Assembly: GCF_964340395.1 (NCBI RefSeq)
Contig: NC_135549.1
Location: forward strand, 15,272,342-15,336,341
Direction: 5' to 3'
Length of the DNA: 64,000 bases
DNA from: Glandiceps talaboti
Lineage: Eukaryota; Hemichordata; Enteropneusta; Spengelidae
The position numbers and the translations under genes are program-made. Positions 29,953 through 43,195 of the stretch are shown here, one piece after another. The stretch's first letter is position 1. Each line of letters begins with the position of its first letter. Below the pieces are notes generated by a model. The model was not told where the DNA came from. It did not search any database and saw nothing but the letters and a program-made list of their open reading frames with translations.

Positions 29953-29966
29953 CAGAGAAAGACACA
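29676..29966. repeat. (GATA)n/(GACA)n compound microsatellite
   Basis: GATA and GACA blocks. A GACGATGAGATGGACAGACA segment recurs at about 29804 and 29877, so a sub-block has been tandemly duplicated. Confidence 0.95.
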
Positions 29967-30449
29967 AAGATAGACACACAACACAAAGTACACTCACATA
30001 CACACGTGCATTACCAGTATCATCTCAAGTTTGCCTACACATTGTTTTACATTATTGACGTCATAATACACCCATTTCAATGTTAAAGGTCAGTAGTATG
30101 CAACGTTCATAATTGTAGACTGTCTAGAATGATCCCGTAGTTAAAAATATTTTATATGGGTCTTGACTTCTTATATGATGGCAGATTAGTTCGATTCATG
30201 AGTGGTTTAGTACGGTGATTAGCCACACACATCATTTCAAACGTCAATAAATGTTCAGCAATGGAGTGAACATTCTCGTACAATGGACAATTCAAAGTAC
30301 TATATGTGGGATTAGAAAGCACTTTACGTTTTATACGGTAGGAATAAACAGAAATGGTGTCCATAATTGCCGATGTGATTTACTGTTTTGCGATACAGGT
30401 CCCATAAACTGTTAAAGTATAGGCAATTGTTACGTACTAATACGTTCCC

Positions 30450-30451
<2 letters not shown>
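29967..30451. other. Flank of second ribozyme cluster; holds the source copy of a 41-bp duplicated segment
   Basis: No gene recognised. Positions 30156-30196 are repeated exactly as the spacer of the palindrome at 30563-30605. Confidence 0.6.
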
Positions 30452-30495
<44 letters not shown>

Positions 30496-30523
30496 AGTAG
30501 GTTGGTTGGAACTTGAGGTGCTT

Positions 30524-30566
30524 GGTTGTAACTCCGAGTTTCACGCTCAATGCGTTCATCAGACAT
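30524..30566 (-). ncRNA. Type I hammerhead ribozyme core, copy E (second subfamily)
   Basis: Minus strand: CUGAUGA (30562 to 30556), perfect 4-bp stem II ACGC/GCGU with loop AUUGA, GAA, short stem III (ACU/AGU), GUU, ACAACC. Unlike the other family, the pair next to the core is A-U rather than U-U. The stem I 5' side AUGU gives three pairs. Confidence 0.7.
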
Positions 30567-30601
30567 GGGTCTTGACTTCTTATATGATGGCAGATTAGTT
30601 C

Positions 30602-30644
30602 GATTCTGATGAACGCATTGAGCGTGAAACTCGGAGTTACAACC
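30602..30644 (+). ncRNA. Type I hammerhead ribozyme core, copy F (second subfamily)
   Basis: CUGAUGA at 30606-30612, stem II ACGC/GCGU, GAA, stem III, GUU ending at 30638. The 5' side of stem I is replaced by the duplicated spacer sequence, so stem I is almost absent and activity in cis is doubtful. Confidence 0.6.
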
Positions 30645-30735
30645 AAGCACCTCAAGTTCCAACCAACCTACTTTGAATATTCCCGCCCTGCTTACCCAAG
30701 CATCGAGCACTCTATTCTACGAGTTTGATACTATT

Positions 30736-30801
<66 letters not shown>

Positions 30802-30860
30802 CTATTACGCTCTGCCACTGCGGTATAGAGCACTGTCTTAGCAGATTGATACTCACCGAG

Positions 30861-30978
<118 letters not shown>

Positions 30979-31002
30979 TTGGTAGTACTGGAACTCTTTC
31001 TT

Positions 31003-31047
31003 GGGTGTAACTCGGAGTTTCACGCATATTGCGATCATCAGACACTC
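31003..31047 (-). ncRNA. Type I hammerhead ribozyme core, copy G
   Basis: Identical in core to copies A and C: CUGAUGA at 31041-31035, with GAGUGU on the 5' side pairing ACACCC. A second partial tcatcag at 31054-31060 lies in the loop, a small duplication at the palindrome centre. Confidence 0.72.
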
Positions 31048-31065
31048 GTCAGATCATCAGACACT

Positions 31066-31110
31066 GAGTGTCTGATGATCGCAATATGCGTGAAACTCCG
31101 AGTTACACCC
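31066..31110 (+). ncRNA. Type I hammerhead ribozyme core, copy H
   Basis: GAGUGU at 31066-31071, CUGAUGA at 31072-31078, stem II, GAA, stem III, GUU ending at 31104, then ACACCC. It is followed by the complete body and tail, so this is the most complete plus-strand unit (31066-31198). Confidence 0.75.
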
Positions 31111-31197
31111 AAGAAAGAGTTCCAGTACTACCAAAACTATTACGCTCTGCCACTGCGGTATAGAGCACTGTCTTATAGCAGATTGATACTCACCGAG

Positions 31198-31901
<704 letters not shown>

Positions 31902-32003
31902 AAAATGGTATCATGACCTGTGACAGAACGTCATTTTATTATTTTGAACAATATGTTGGGTCATGATAAAATGGCGTTCTGCCACAGGTAATGATACTAT
32001 TTT
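31902..32003. repeat. 102-bp foldback hairpin
   Basis: Arms of 38 bp (31902-31939 and 31966-32003) with about five mismatches around a 26-base loop. Parts of the loop and right flank also resemble each other in inverted form. MITE-like or pre-miRNA-like. Confidence 0.65.
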
Positions 32004-33026
32004 ATGATCGTCCAGCATATTGCTCAAAGTGGTAAAACGGAGTGTCTGGTTTCTTGATTATAGTCGATGGAAAAATGACCCGATTTGAATAATTTAGTTG
32101 TTCATATAAATATTGCAAAATAATCACCGGGCTCTTGCTTCATAACGAACCAGTAACCTTGGGATATGCACCTGTGTACGGGTAATCTCCCATATGTATT
32201 TACAAGGTAAGATATTCTTAATTACATATTGCTCGCTCTTTGATAACGCAGTATGTACCTAATAAATGATGAATCATTTTTTGCTGTTGCCTTGTTCAAC
32301 AAAACTCCAATCCATTCTCAGTTAAAGTCAAGAAGCTAACAGTGAGGGTTCAACATGAAACATGTGTGAATATAGAACATCAGACTACATCCATAGTATA
32401 TGCTTTATGACCTTGACCTTGTTAAAGTCAGTTATAAAATTAATAGAGTTTACGATTTCCTCGATAACAAGATAGTGGCCAACGTTAATCAATTTTTTGC
32501 AATGTGACCTCAAATGGATCAGGTACAAGCTCTCACGTAGCAAAGTTTTGGTAAAAATCTGACTCCTTGAATATCAAATAAATTAGTTCCCGAGGCCTAT
32601 TCTTCCCAAAATGCGAAATGCAATATTTCATATATGAAATATTGATATCTTTTGGCGTTATCATAATCAATATTACTGAATTACATGCATTATTAAAAAT
32701 AGCACTATACGATAAGCGACAGATAGATGCGTGTGTACCTCCCATCCATCCATCTTTACGGTCTATTTTATAGCCGTCATTTATATTATATATAGAAATA
32801 TTTTAATTCGAATATGAAAAAGTAGAGTCTCAACAAGACGCATTATACCATGTACGAGCCAGGTTCAACAAAAAATATGGAATATATACTCTGGTCGTTC
32901 TACGTCACGACAACGCGCGTTTATGCCACGAAAACAAGTGTCTACATCATGCGTTCTGCTGTGTTAAAAATATGCCATTAATTGCCATTAATTTCGCCGA
33001 TTTAAAAAACAATATTACTGGCCATG
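32004..33026. other. Intergenic, nothing recognised
   Basis: AT-rich. A small palindrome (tatttcatatatgaaata) lies near 32622-32642. No gene supported. Confidence 0.45.
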
Positions 33027-33195
33027 GTATAATTATATTATTCCCCAATATTTTTCTTCATTCAGCTGGAAAATACTCGTGGCCTAAAGGTTGTCACTAC
33101 TCGTCCAGCGACTCGGAGTGACAAGGGCCCCTTAGGTCATCACTCGTATTTTCCTTGTCTGAACGAAGAAAAATATTGAGGAATATATCTAATTG
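33027..33195. repeat. Imperfect foldback / MITE-like element, about 170 bp
   Basis: Arms of about 75 bp pair imperfectly: ccaatatttttcttc on the left against gaagaaaaatattgag on the right, and cctaaagg-type sequence against ccttagg near the centre. No coding capacity. Confidence 0.65.
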
Positions 33196-33847
33196 TAACG
33201 CCATACAGAGTAAACGTTAAATATTGATGATGATAACATTGTAATGAAATATATATAATCCTAAGTATCTCTTATCTCAGAAAAAAATTATTTTTCCTTT
33301 ATGAATAGTAGTCCTGGCATTCACAGATAAAATCTAAAGATAACACGTAACTATGCCAAAGCACATGACGTGTATGTTCGATTAAAATGGCATTCTTGAC
33401 ATGGACTCTAAGAATGATATATTGCATAGTCTGTTTTTTTTTTGTGTGAAAACAATTCCAGTTTGCAATAAATAATAGATGATAGCATTTCAGGTAGTGT
33501 TGATAACAATATCAACTGTACTCGTCTGATCAGTTTTATGCCAGCTGAGGTATCCATTGTTACAATACCCGGCACCATAAATCATTACCCTGTATATACG
33601 TGTTACAGATCTCTTTAAAAAAACTATGTAAAGGTGTTATTCTGTTTATTGAAATTCAATTTATTACCAAATACAGTAAAGACTGGTAACATAAAAGGCA
33701 TTCTAAAATACAGGAAATATAAGCAGACTTGTATTTTACTGCACGACAAAGTGATTTCAAAGAACTTCAGTCTATATTTTCCTTGAAACAAAACGGAAGA
33801 GCATTCGTGACCGTGTTTTGTGTGTGCACATATACTTTGACTGAGAT
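33196..33847. other. Intergenic, nothing recognised
   Basis: AT-rich; possibly part of the decayed retroelement to the right, but no motif is visible. Confidence 0.4.
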
Positions 33848-34717
<870 letters not shown>

Positions 34718-35428
34718 CTCGCCTGGAGACCTGGAGGGTGTACGAATTAGAGTGTATCCAACTTAATTTTCGTTTTAATCTCACTGTACGTGCCTTTTCA
34801 TTATGTAAATACATGACAATATAATGTACACGTAGACAATCGATATTGATTGTAAACACTAATATCAAATGCAAATATTAATTTCTGTGATAAGATCAGT
34901 AATTATTTTGTTATTTGTACAATGGGGAAAGTCATTTGTGAAACGTTTGAAATTATATTCCCCATGAGTGCATAACCTTAGACGTTAATAGATTTGACAA
35001 AATTGTGTTTTGGCGACAAAAAGACACAGTGTAGTCAGTAGATACTTGAATGGTTTCAATACAGAGCGATGGCCATGGTGTAAATGATGCACGTAATGTC
35101 ACGGTATTTATGCTTGTGGCAGCCGCCTTTTTCATTTCCTTTTGCGGTTGTTTTACATGCATTGCATTACCTTTATTAATTAATTAAACACAACCATAAG
35201 TGTCTCACATCAAAGTATAGACTCCATAAAGAAATCAAGTGTGGCGCCTTTCTCCTCATTTTAGTTCGTCGATGGGTGATCTTTCTGTTTATTGAGAATG
35301 AAGTCATAGTTTTTTTAAGTATTAAGTTTGTCCTTCGGGAGATATCTTGGTGAACTTGCGAATATACTTTATTCGCATGTTATGAAATGAAGTTATCATT
35401 TCATGCCATGACAATTTCAGGGAGGAAT
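34718..35428. other. Intergenic, nothing recognised
   Basis: AT-rich flank between the AG tract and the receptor 3 upstream region. Confidence 0.45.
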
Positions 35429-35429
35429 T

Positions 35430-35481
35430 GAGGGCGCAGTTACATAAAACATGAATATAAATGTACGCAACTGCGCAAGTC
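35430..35481 (+). promoter_or_regulatory. Conserved upstream block of receptor 3
   Basis: GAGGGCGCAG near 35430 and CTGCGCAAGTC ending at 35481, followed by a ttacataaata stretch. This matches receptors 1 and 2 in order and in spacing to the ATG (77 bp). Confidence 0.45.
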
Positions 35482-35557
35482 TAGAGGCTTACATAAATAG
35501 ACCAGGTTTCATCGTGTGCTTACCTCACTGACAGACTCGATCAGGTCTAGGAACAAT

Positions 35558-36652
35558 ATGGATGTAAACACGAGCTTCACCAATTCAACTCCCGAAAACA
35601 GAACCTTCGACGAAGAGCAGTATGCTTGTGGTGCAGACCCAATGGTGTTTTTCATCCTCGGAGTGTCCCTAGGAACGATTGGCATTATTGGGAACATTTC
35701 ATTCATGTTCGTGGTGATGCGTGTTAAGTCAATGCAAACTATCACAAACTATTATTTGGTTAACCTAGCAGGAGCTGATCTGTTATACTTACTGTGTCTA
35801 TGGATCATCTACATGTGTCTACTAACCAGTGAAAATAATACGTGTGTCTTTATGATCAACTCGGATGTACGCTGTCTTACCGGTATGGTAGTTGATGTTG
35901 CGATCCTGACTTCAACTTTCTGCGTTGCCTTCATTAGTTTCGAGCGCTACATTGCTATCTCACAACCATTTCGTATACGGCAACTTTGTACCAAGGGTAA
36001 AACCCGTTTCTTCAGTGGTTTGATGTGGATTTTAGCGATTCTGATCAAGATTCCGTCAGCCGTCGAATGTCACGTTGGTTCTTCTGCACAAATCTACATA
36101 GCCATAGTGATTCTATTCATCATTGTGTGTGGCATCAGTCTTTGTACAGTGACAGTGTTGTACAGCCTCACAGCATATCACTTCATGAAAGCATCCAAAG
36201 CAATGAGAGAAGTCAACGATTGTCACACTAAAGCCCCAAATCATGAGAAAGCGGTGGTAAGACTTTGTATATTGACAACAGTGATATATTTCATCTGCCT
36301 ATTTCCTAAAATCATAGCTTTCCTTTTTCTACTTTTCCAAGGATTTGGACAGCCAATTGTGTCAGCAGCGACCCAGAACTGTATCATTAACATCTCAATA
36401 TTTCCTCTCATGGTTCACTCGGCAGCCAACCCAATTCTGTGTAACGTCATGAGCAAGCGATACCGGAAAGCTTTCAAAAAAACATTCTTATCGTGCTTTG
36501 GAAAGACTGGTGGCGAAGAATCACGGACGAGCAAAACCCGTTATTACATGCTGACGCGCACAACAGACGACAAGGCGTACTCAAATCATACGTCCGTTGG
36601 CGTCAAAAGAAGTCACACTCAAGCGAAAGAGCCACACACATCTTTTTTGTAA
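35558..36652 (+). CDS. Class A (rhodopsin-like) neuropeptide-type GPCR, paralogue 3, with ERY but NPxxC
   Basis: A 364-residue single-exon 7TM receptor. Landmarks: N46 in TM1, D73 in TM2, C106 and C171 disulphide pair, ERY at 129-131, W157 in TM4, CLFP at 247-250 in TM6, and NPILC at 291-295, where Cys replaces the TM7 Tyr. Helix 8 is basic and ends in SCFGK. NTS, NST and NRT give N-terminal glycosylation sites. The ATG at 35558 is chosen because it aligns with the paralogues; the frame extends upstream to 35516 without another ATG. It is the closest relative of receptor 1: about 210 bp from TM2 to the ERY codon differ at only one or two bases, and the tails share a VGVK motif. AATAAA at 36739-36744 is a well-placed polyadenylation signal. 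Likely a peptide receptor; ligand and G-protein are unknown. Confidence 0.92.
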   Translation: MDVNTSFTNSTPENRTFDEEQYACGADPMVFFILGVSLGTIGIIGNISFMFVVMRVKSMQTITNYYLVNLAGADLLYLLCLWIIYMCLLTSENNTCVFMINSDVRCLTGMVVDVAILTSTFCVAFISFERYIAISQPFRIRQLCTKGKTRFFSGLMWILAILIKIPSAVECHVGSSAQIYIAIVILFIIVCGISLCTVTVLYSLTAYHFMKASKAMREVNDCHTKAPNHEKAVVRLCILTTVIYFICLFPKIIAFLFLLFQGFGQPIVSAATQNCIINISIFPLMVHSAANPILCNVMSKRYRKAFKKTFLSCFGKTGGEESRTSKTRYYMLTRTTDDKAYSNHTSVGVKRSHTQAKEPHTSFL

Positions 36653-36738
36653 GCAAGGAACAAGTTCACTTATCTAATTAATTATCCAAAAATGTGACAC
36701 TAATGGAGTTCCATCAGTCCTATTTGTACTTTACATAC

Positions 36739-36744
36739 AATAAA
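36739..36744 (+). terminator. Probable polyadenylation signal of receptor 3
   Basis: Canonical AATAAA 87 bp after the stop codon. Confidence 0.5.
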
Positions 36745-37496
36745 TGCCATTCATTTCAGTAGTTCAAGTAACACCTATCACATATGATACATAAACAGTG
36801 TTGAGACGTGCTGCGATTAGATGTTGCACAGTGCCTGGTGGATAGTGTTGACGGAAGAATCCAGCACGGACGTGTCTCAATCAATCCACTAGCGCTCACT
36901 TGCTCAGACGTGTCAGCCAAGAAGATTTACAGTTGTAGCATGTGTAATGACTGATCCAAGTGAGGTGTGTGCAAACTGGTTAACATTAGGCGAAAAATAA
37001 TTGTGTTTCCGATAACATGGAAGGTAGATAGGTCGGGGGTTTTATTTCATTTTATATTTTTCATTGTTTAAAATTATTGTTTCGAAATGTCGGTCAGAAT
37101 ACCCCCTCTGTGATAGTTTGATGAAATATTTTCAGGTAGCACTTGGGAAAAGAAAACAGACTTGCACGACGGTCAAGAAGACAAAGAATGTCTTATTTTT
37201 TTTTTTAAATCTTAAAACTAGTACCGGTCGGGTTATCGGAAAAACACAATTTTTTATTTATTTTGTCATATACAAAATTCTATTCAGTTGTTATATAGGA
37301 AGTTTGTAAGTTACAAATAGTAGATATATAAGAAGTCTCATATTACTGCGATCAGTAGAAAAGTGTGTCATACGTAAGTGTATAGTACACATTTAAGCTC
37401 TAGCAATTTTGCAGAATAGTACTGATAACCGGAAGTATAACAGGCTTGAATTGTTAGTCGAGTACAGTTTCTTTTTGATGCTTTAATTTTAATCCT
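36745..37496. other. Intergenic, nothing recognised
   Basis: No supported gene. Confidence 0.45.
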
Positions 37497-37511
37497 CCAT
37501 CATCATCATCG

Positions 37512-37561
<50 letters not shown>

Positions 37562-37568
37562 GTCATCG

Positions 37569-37600
<32 letters not shown>

Positions 37601-37625
37601 GTCGTCGTCGTCGTTGTCATCATCA
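37497..37625. repeat. (CAT)n microsatellite with CGT variants
   Basis: CAT/TCA units with scattered CGT changes clustered at 37560-37570 and 37600-37616. Confidence 0.95.
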
Positions 37626-39785
37626 CTTCACGAATGATATATATCACTCCTGCATCTGATAATCTTTGATATGATCAATTATATGTAATAATATAATACC
37701 CTTCCCATTATATATCTGCATGATTGTACTATCATAATTGTATCATTTCGGTAATTCGTTAAATAACAGAAATATTATTTTGAACCAATAAGAATTATGA
37801 AATTAATTTTATAGTGTGATTATTATAAATAGGACATATTCTAAAGAAATAATTAAATGTCAAGTCTGTTTGTATTACAACACCTTTCTTGATAAAACAG
37901 TATATTTCCGATACGTTTATTCTACTTCTCTGGTCACAAATCTCAAACAAAGTTTGTCAACATACTGTATACTAAAAAAAATTCGGAAGTTAGTGTATTT
38001 TCATGTAATAGTATTTTCCCTCCTTAGATAAAATAAAATGCTTGAAAGTTTGTTTTAAATCACCGCAGTTTTATTGTAGTGTCATGAATTTGTAATTACT
38101 GTGTTTAGGTTCAGACATGACGCTGTTTATACATGTCGCCAAACACCGAGTTAGAGAAATGAATATCTTTTATTGCAATAGCTCACAGGGGTGTCAAGAC
38201 AATAGGTACGCCAATATCGTATGTCTGGTGATGTCATTCAAGTTAAAGTTTAGTGTCGTTTGTTTCATTTCCATGACACTCATAATTATGCATGACCCAT
38301 TGTTATCTTAGGAAATTCATCTCCTATGTGTGACTTATTGTGATTTAATTATAACGACCATAGCGTTGCGTGTTTGAGGGACTTGGAGTTTGACCGCGGA
38401 GCTGTGAGCATCTGCCTCTCCTAGGCCTGGCTCTGGCTTTGGAGTGATGCCGTGGAGGGCCGAACTCAGGGCTTTGATAAATAAAGTCTATGTTCCAGGT
38501 ATACAACATACATCGTCTCTATGCAGTTTATACTTTTACTACAATACTAGCTGATCTTAAGTTTTGATAGTGAAGTGTGACTGTGCACGGTAAAACTTGT
38601 CTGTTTTCTCGTTCATGCATCTTTAAGTCTATCTCATCTGCCGTATATACCAGACTCGGTCATAGAGTAGATGACATTTAAAATATGTTGCAAAACTATC
38701 AAATACACACAAAGTAATGTATATGTAGTAACGTTGTGTTTGTGTGATATGGAGAAGCCGGTTATATTTAGCTAAAATTTAATTACAACTGTGATAACGT
38801 TATTAAACAAAGGACACTAGTTCATTTGCGTTTGTGCTTTGTACGTCTTTTCTTAGTTATATTATAGGTGAAATAAATTTTGCTTGTAACACTTGCAACA
38901 TTGTGTCACCTGTCGATCGCTACTTCTTTTTGTAATAATTATCTGATGTAATTTCTTTACTTCAACTCAACATTTTCTTGAAAGATTTGTTTGTGGAACT
39001 TGACAACAAACAATAACAACTTACAAACGAACAAACGAAATGTGTGCTAGTTGCATGATTCAGAAACAGTAAGAAATACAATTACACTACTACATATGCA
39101 AATAAAGGACCAACTGAGTGGAAGCCAAATTTAGAATTACTTCTACTTTTTAGAAAAGCGCGCGCTGAGAATATCTTCAGGCGTTTATAAAAGCTCTAGC
39201 TATACGTAAATTCTCTTCAAAAGTTACTGTGAAATGGAAAGTAAACTTACCTAAACCTTCGTCATATTACAGAGAGGGGCAAAAGATTGTACATGTATAT
39301 GTTTTTGTGATAAACGCAATCTGTTGACGCAATACGACATTAGAGGAAACCCCCAGTAGTGTGTTGTACGAGGCTGAACTGAAAACTGATATTCCCCTAT
39401 TCTAACTTTCCTCATGGGAATGACAGAAAACTTAGCTAGCAGAATATCAACCCAGATTCAGTATTCTCAGTATGGGACCCAAAGCAAGGTATCATATGTT
39501 GTGTGAGAAAACATATGATATTTGTGTTTTGTGTAGCATTAGCAGGCCAGCATGACCTTAGAAATTTCATGAATATGAAAACCAGCATGATGACAATATC
39601 ATTAAAAAATGTTCACCCACACCAAATAGTGTTAAAGTTATGTCATAAGTAAATAAGTTGTAGAATGAATGAAAAAATAGCAAAGTACTCCATTAAACTC
39701 TAAAAATGCGTGCTGTTGATTTAGCAGTGTGCGTTTTTAAAATTGTATTTCAATAATGTGTAACTTTTAAAAATGCATTTTTTGC
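37626..39785. other. Intergenic; GC-richer patch at about 38370-38500
   Basis: Mostly AT-rich. The patch around 38370-38500 (with ggcctggctctggctttgg and then ataaataaag) is compositionally unlike its surroundings and may be a retroposed or 3'-end fragment, but no family is recognised. A small hairpin (atcatatgtt and its complement) lies near 39489-39520. Confidence 0.4.
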
Positions 39786-39786
39786 T

Positions 39787-39881
<95 letters not shown>

Positions 39882-39911
39882 CGTCGTCGTCGTCGTCGCC
39901 GTCGCCGCCGC
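39786..39911. repeat. Compound (AGT)n-(TTG)n-(TCG)n microsatellite
   Basis: Three trinucleotide blocks in succession, each one base different from the next. Confidence 0.96.
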
Positions 39912-40983
39912 ATACTCTCACACATATAAGCAAACTCGCTTTCTTCGAGACAACCATGTAATCGAAATAACTGTAAGTTGAGATGCTAGTTAACGATTAG
40001 ACTATTTAACAACATGCTTGCGGCAGTTCCATACGTCAATTGACGTCTTCGCAGAACAAATTAAGGAATTAAGCGTACGTTTTGACAGGCGGTAAACGGA
40101 CTCGGCTAGAAACGTGAGACAGGAAACAATGTCTTGAAGAACACACCTAGCGAATGAGATGTTGAGTTCATCTGAACCTTTTTAGACATTTGGCAGACCA
40201 TTAACACTATATAAAGATAAATTCTTTGAACTTTGGAATACAGGCGTCATGGTCGAGGAATTATTATGACAGACTTGGAATGGTAATTACCGAGGTACAC
40301 TATAAATGGAAAGCTAAGCCAAGCAAAAAGAGGTAAAAAGAGATTAGTAGCTCCAAAAATCACGATCGATTCTGACACTTAAGTTTAATCTAACACTATA
40401 TGATACTTGACGGATGTTGAATTGCAATTGTAACCTATGTAAACTGCTTAATGAGGATTTTTAGGAGAAAGAATATTTACACATGGATATGGGAAGCATG
40501 TACGGTTTCACTCTTAGTACGTGATCCGTGACTAACCACGGCCAACCTATTTTTTTTGTCTCTATCCTAGAGCATTGTCTAAATATAATATTGTATCGTA
40601 CCAGTACAATATCTGAATATTGCCGATGCAATCATGTAACTAATGTACTCGTGAAACAAATATTTGAACACGTGAAGTGGTGGAACATGGACAACACATC
40701 GGCAGTTATCTCACACATACTTTGTGTTTTTGACACTCCATTTTACAAACACTACATGTTACGGACACTACAAATCACCATATCTCATCAGAGTTTAGGG
40801 CACACATACTAGATTTAATTGCAGTTTCTATTACATGTGGTAGTATGGGTGTCTAAAGTCATCTAATATACCAACAAAGCGGCCTTACTATAGTTACTAT
40901 AGTAGTGCTAATACACTGTACCACCGTTACGGACACTACCGTTTTTGTGTGACATGCGAAACTGAATCTTAGGACATATAGAC

Positions 40984-40987
<4 letters not shown>
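39912..40987. other. Intergenic, nothing recognised
   Basis: The 94-codon frame at 40528-40812 has no recognisable features. Confidence 0.45.
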
Positions 40988-41016
<29 letters not shown>

Positions 41017-41034
41017 CATACATACATACATACA

Positions 41035-41066
<32 letters not shown>

Positions 41067-41108
41067 CGCACGCACGCACGCACGGACGGACGGACGGACG
41101 GACGGACG

Positions 41109-41188
<80 letters not shown>

Positions 41189-41192
41189 AACA
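40988..41192. repeat. Compound (CATA)n-(CGCA)n-(CGGA)n-(CAGA)n microsatellite
   Basis: Successive tetranucleotide blocks stepping through single-base variants. Confidence 0.96.
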
Positions 41193-42429
41193 CCACCACC
41201 AAACACGTCCATTATAATTATAAAGCACATCATATTGCTGCGTGCCCCTGTACAGCTTAGCATATAATGTACATCTTGTCATGAGTTTGTCCTGAATCTT
41301 TAATTTTCACTTTAGCGAGTAAAAGTGTTTCCGACAATGTGTCTAATTTGAGTGTAGTGGCTGGCGTCCACTGTTCTGACTAGACACGCTACGTATTGTT
41401 GTGATGTAGACTGCCAGCATATAGCAGTAATATTGTTTAATGTAATTAGAACAAAAGAGTCGAGCAAGTTTACATGTTGCAGTTGCTTTATTTTTTTATA
41501 TTCACAAACTGGAGACAGCGTTAGCCTGAGACGGACGGGGGTCTGCCTCCGATCTCAGCACTATCTATGTACAGAAATAAAGTCACATTGTTATGCTCAA
41601 TCTTCAGTCTACAGTGTGTGCTTCTATACATTTATTATACTTCACAATTTGATAAGTTTGTACTACTTTTATATAATATAAGAATGTGTTGTCTTGAAAT
41701 TGTCTTCATTATAGATCTCTTGTAACCTTTTCCTTTCTCAACTACCGAGGAGCTGTAGGTATTTTATTCTAGTACGTGATTTTCCGTTCACAGAAGTGCT
41801 ATGTAGAAATAGGAAAAGGAAAATTAAGAGAACCAACTAAGTTTGAATGCAACGGTAAAGCACGTACATGCGTCAACGAAATTGTTAGTTTCATTCATGT
41901 AAACATATCTGGTGTCCTATGCTTGAGTTATTTTGTGTTTTCTAAAAACATAGTCACGTGTCACGCCCTGAATGAATTCCTGTCACCCAAACTTGTAAAT
42001 CAATATACTTCATGACATAGAAACTAAAGATATTACCTTTGAAAACCTACAAATCAACTTGTGACATGATCTGTTACTTCTACTATAATATATAGATAAA
42101 CGGTTTATTTGTTTGACACAGCTTAGTAAGGGTTAAATTAACACATGATTATTACTGCAATCAGCTAACTAGTTAATGTTTAATGCAGAACTTTTACAGT
42201 TTGTCTAGTTAGAAGGTTTAGTTAATTCCAGAAACTGCTCTTTCAGTAATCCTTAAAGTTTGCCAGAGTAAAATGTGTAGACACGTGTAACGGCGCCAGT
42301 CTCTGTTTTAAGACATTCTTATGTATACCGCCGTCTTGACTACTGTGCAAATCCAGCATAGTTCCCTATACAGGATAGAGACATACAAAATAGCTAGACC
42401 TGATTAGGTTTTGAGCCAGATCTGTTAAT
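41193..42429. other. Intergenic, nothing recognised
   Basis: No supported gene. Short frames at 41433-41681 and 41776-42015 lack features. Confidence 0.45.
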
Positions 42430-43195
42430 GTTTAATTAGAGAAATATGCATATTAATGAAATCAACTAATTACGCAATATCTTAAGACTGCATACTTCAA
42501 TTTCAATATAATTTAGTATATTCGTTAAACATAACAACATACATTTGTCCTATAAAATTCGTTGATGTATCTTACAGCGTTAATGAATAATTTGCATAAT
42601 TAATTATTTTTGGTAATTAGGCTATATCTTAAGAATACATACTACAAATTCAACATAATTTAGTACATACATTAACCACAAGAAAACACATATGTCCTAT
42701 CAAGTTTGTTGATGCACCGTACAGTGTTAATGAATAATTTGCATAATTAATTATTTTTGGTAATTAGGCTATATCTTAAGAATGCATACTTTAATTCCAA
42801 TATAATTCAGTACACACGTTAACCATAGCAATCGCATATGTCCTGTAAAGCTTGTTGGTGTACCTTTCAGTGTTAATGAATAATTTGCATAATTAATTAT
42901 TCTTGGTAATTTGGCTATATCTTATCACTGCATGCTTCAATTTCAATACAATTCAGTACATACATTAACCATAACAAATTGTGTATGTCCTATAAAGTTA
43001 GTTGATGTACCTTACAGTGTTAATAAATAATTTGCATAATTAATGATTTTCGGTAATTAGGCTATATCTTAAGACTGCATTAAGCAGTATCATACACTCT
43101 TACATACATTAACCTAAGAAAGCACGCTTTTCCAAAAAACAAAGCCTGTTACCATAGTTTTTTTTAGTTTAATGAGTTATTTGCATAATTAGTGA
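42430..43195 (+). repeat. Satellite array, about 147-bp period, five monomers
   Basis: Landmarks ggctatatctt at 42620, 42767, 42913 and 43061, plus a related caatatctt near 42475, give spacings of 146-148 bp. Each monomer also carries gcataattaat and a cctataaag-type stretch. The first and last monomers are the most divergent. Related sequence in opposite orientation lies at 18.9-19.4 kb. Confidence 0.88.

Noticed and set aside
38370-38500. GC-richer patch considered as a tRNA or SINE
   Set aside because: No A-box/B-box pair or cloverleaf could be found; left as unassigned.
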